Shown here in pieces: positions 62,979 through 64,000 of a stretch of DNA of 64,000 nt (position 1 is the first letter of the stretch; each line of letters begins with the position of its first letter). The stretch lies in assembly GCA_050305135.1 (NCBI GenBank), contig JBNLET010000002.1:1-64000 (forward strand), given 5' to 3'. The notes under the pieces are model-generated. The model ran no database searches. It was not told the origin of the DNA and was given only the letters and a program-made list of their open reading frames with translations. Both the position numbers and the translations under genes were made by a program. This stretch comes from Cognatazoarcus sp050305135. GTDB taxonomy: Bacteria; Pseudomonadota; Gammaproteobacteria; Burkholderiales; Rhodocyclaceae.

Positions 62979-63258
62979 CGATCCGAAAGACGTGCGCGAG
63001 ATTCGCCGCAAGCTGGGCATGAACCAGTCGCAGTTCTGGTCGAAGATCGGCGTCACGCAGAGTGGCGGCTCCCGCTACGAGAGCGGCCGCAACATTCCGC
63101 GCCCGGTGCAGGCTTTGCTCCGACTGGTCCACGTCGAGCAGATCGACATCAACAAGGCCCGCCGCGAGGATTTCGAGGTGGCGGAGTACCTGAAGAGCAC
63201 CAACCCGGAGCTGTTCAAGACGCTCAAGAAGGAAGCTCGCGCCGCGCGCAAAAAGTAA
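62968..63258 (+). CDS. Small XRE-type helix-turn-helix regulator
   Basis: A 96-residue protein. The DNA-binding domain is at 8-55: VREIRRKLGMNQSQFWSKIGVTQSGGSRYESGR, with the turn around SKIGVTQSG. The tail is basic and helical (ELFKTLKKEARAARKK). A strong AGAGAGGA lies 9 bases before the ATG. It seems to be monocistronic, with its own promoter in an AT-rich gap. Targets are unknown; small regulators of this form occur in other betaproteobacteria. Confidence 0.88.
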   Translation: MKSSDPKDVREIRRKLGMNQSQFWSKIGVTQSGGSRYESGRNIPRPVQALLRLVHVEQIDINKARREDFEVAEYLKSTNPELFKTLKKEARAARKK

Positions 63259-63279
63259 GGCCGCGGACGGTGAACGGGC

Positions 63280-64000
63280 TCAGGGGCTGACGCGGGTCGT
63301 CAGCCCCGTTTCGTTGGCGATCCGCCGCCCGACCTCTTCGAGCCGGGAATCCGGCAGCTTGGAGATGCGCGCCGCTTCGGGCTGCATCGACTGCCGCGCC
63401 ACGCCGTACAGCAAGACGCCCCGCACGCCCGCGTCGCGGGCCTGGCGCAGCAAGGCCAGGTAGGCATCCAGCGCCGCCGGCGATGGCTCCGCCCCGTCCC
63501 AGGCGAACAAACAGCTCTGGATCCAGGTCGGACACGCCGCGGCACAGCGCGCGAGCTGCCGCAGGGTGCTTGCCGGAGCACGCGCGACACCGTTGATGCG
63601 CAACACGTCCGCCGCATCGGCGGCATCCACTTTGAACCATACCTCGCCACCGTAGCGGGCCAGGCCGGCAATGCCTGCCAGCACGCCCGAACGTCCGACC
63701 AGCGATCCATTCGTGATCAACCTCAGCGGCACTTCGTTGCCGTAGCCGACGGCCTCGCGAGTCCGCCCGACCCGCTCGACGATGTCGGCGAAACCCGCCG
63801 CGCTGGTCGGCTCGCCATTGCCGGAAAACGCGATGTCGCGCAGCGAGCGCAGGCCTTCCGGCACGTGGCGTTGCATGAATTCGCCCGTCTTCAGCTCGCC
63901 CAGGAACCCATCGAGTTCCCGGCACAGCAGGGCCACGTCGATTTCCGGCGCCCGCCCGCGCACCAGGCCGGGGACCTGGCAATAGACGCAATGCCAGTTG
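63280..64000 (-). CDS. Radical SAM protein, 5' part cut by the window edge
   Basis: The frame ends at 63280 and stays open to the right edge, giving 240 residues without the N terminus. Its left-most visible part reads NWHCVYCQVPG, the second and third cysteines of the CxxxCxxC cluster; the first lies beyond 64000. IAFSGNGEPTSAAGFADIV (the GE motif) and LRLITNGSLVGRSGV follow, as in MoaA/Elp3-like wyosine- or AmmeMemo-type radical SAM enzymes. The substrate is not known. An internal GTG at 63963 is not the true start because it would lose the cluster. Confidence 0.88.
   Translation of the reverse strand, partial: NWHCVYCQVPGLVRGRAPEIDVALLCRELDGFLGELKTGEFMQRHVPEGLRSLRDIAFSGNGEPTSAAGFADIVERVGRTREAVGYGNEVPLRLITNGSLVGRSGVLAGIAGLARYGGEVWFKVDAADAADVLRINGVARAPASTLRQLARCAAACPTWIQSCLFAWDGAEPSPAALDAYLALLRQARDAGVRGVLLYGVARQSMQPEAARISKLPDSRLEEVGRRIANETGLTTRVSP

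Overview
The window is 64 kb of a high G+C (by eye about two thirds) Gram-negative chromosome, almost fully coding and mostly housekeeping. Gene orders such as glyA-nrdR-ribD, fmdB-DUF502-aspS-nudB, surE-pcm-nlpD-rpoS, dapA-bamC, hemB/engB/cytochrome c4 and secB-gpsA-trmL-comF point to a betaproteobacterium, most plausibly of the Rhodocyclales type. This placement is an inference from synteny and protein resemblance; no database search was run. No prophage, IS element, CRISPR array or rRNA operon was seen.

Layout. 1-14 kb: the end of a TRAP permease gene, dinB, aroG, an ECF sigma/anti-sigma pair just upstream of the periplasmic methionine sulfoxide reductase msrPQ, a darP-mogA pair divergent from pmbA, and a TRAP cluster (substrate-binding protein facing dctQ-dctM and a small secreted intradiol-dioxygenase-like protein). 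14-20 kb: glyA-nrdR-ribD, then on the minus strand envC, ctpA and an unknown gene. 20.7-28.6 kb: an ArsR regulator with a membrane rhodanese, grxC, secB, an SH3 protein and gpsA; trmL and comF on the minus strand; bioB-bioC-HAD phosphatase convergent with hemB. 28.7-38 kb: engB, cytochrome c4, ffh, ypjD-like, CorC-like and pilBCD (type IV pilus). 38-48 kb: fmdB, DUF502, aspS, an atypical receiver-TPR protein, a barnase/barstar pair coupled to nudB, rlmD, an unknown gene, bamC and dapA. 48-57 kb: an HDAC-family deacetylase divergent from moxR-DUF58-tgpA, mltB, and surE-pcm-nlpD-rpoS. 57-64 kb: a 1385-residue PAS/GAF/GGDEF/EAL protein, tRNA-Arg and tRNA-Ser with a shared-looking terminator, a decayed lysC remnant, a small HTH regulator and a radical SAM gene cut by the window edge.

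Themes. Redox and stress repair recur: MsrPQ with its own sigma pair, thiol enzymes behind a two-cysteine ArsR regulator, Pcm/SurE/RpoS. Cell-envelope work also recurs: EnvC, NlpD, MltB, CtpA, BamC, SecB, PilBCD. The less ordinary items are the exported RNase/inhibitor pair, the receiver-TPR protein with Glu at its phosphorylation site, the ECF-MsrPQ arrangement, the ArsR-rhodanese-glutaredoxin unit, and the lysC pseudogene abutting tRNA-Ser.
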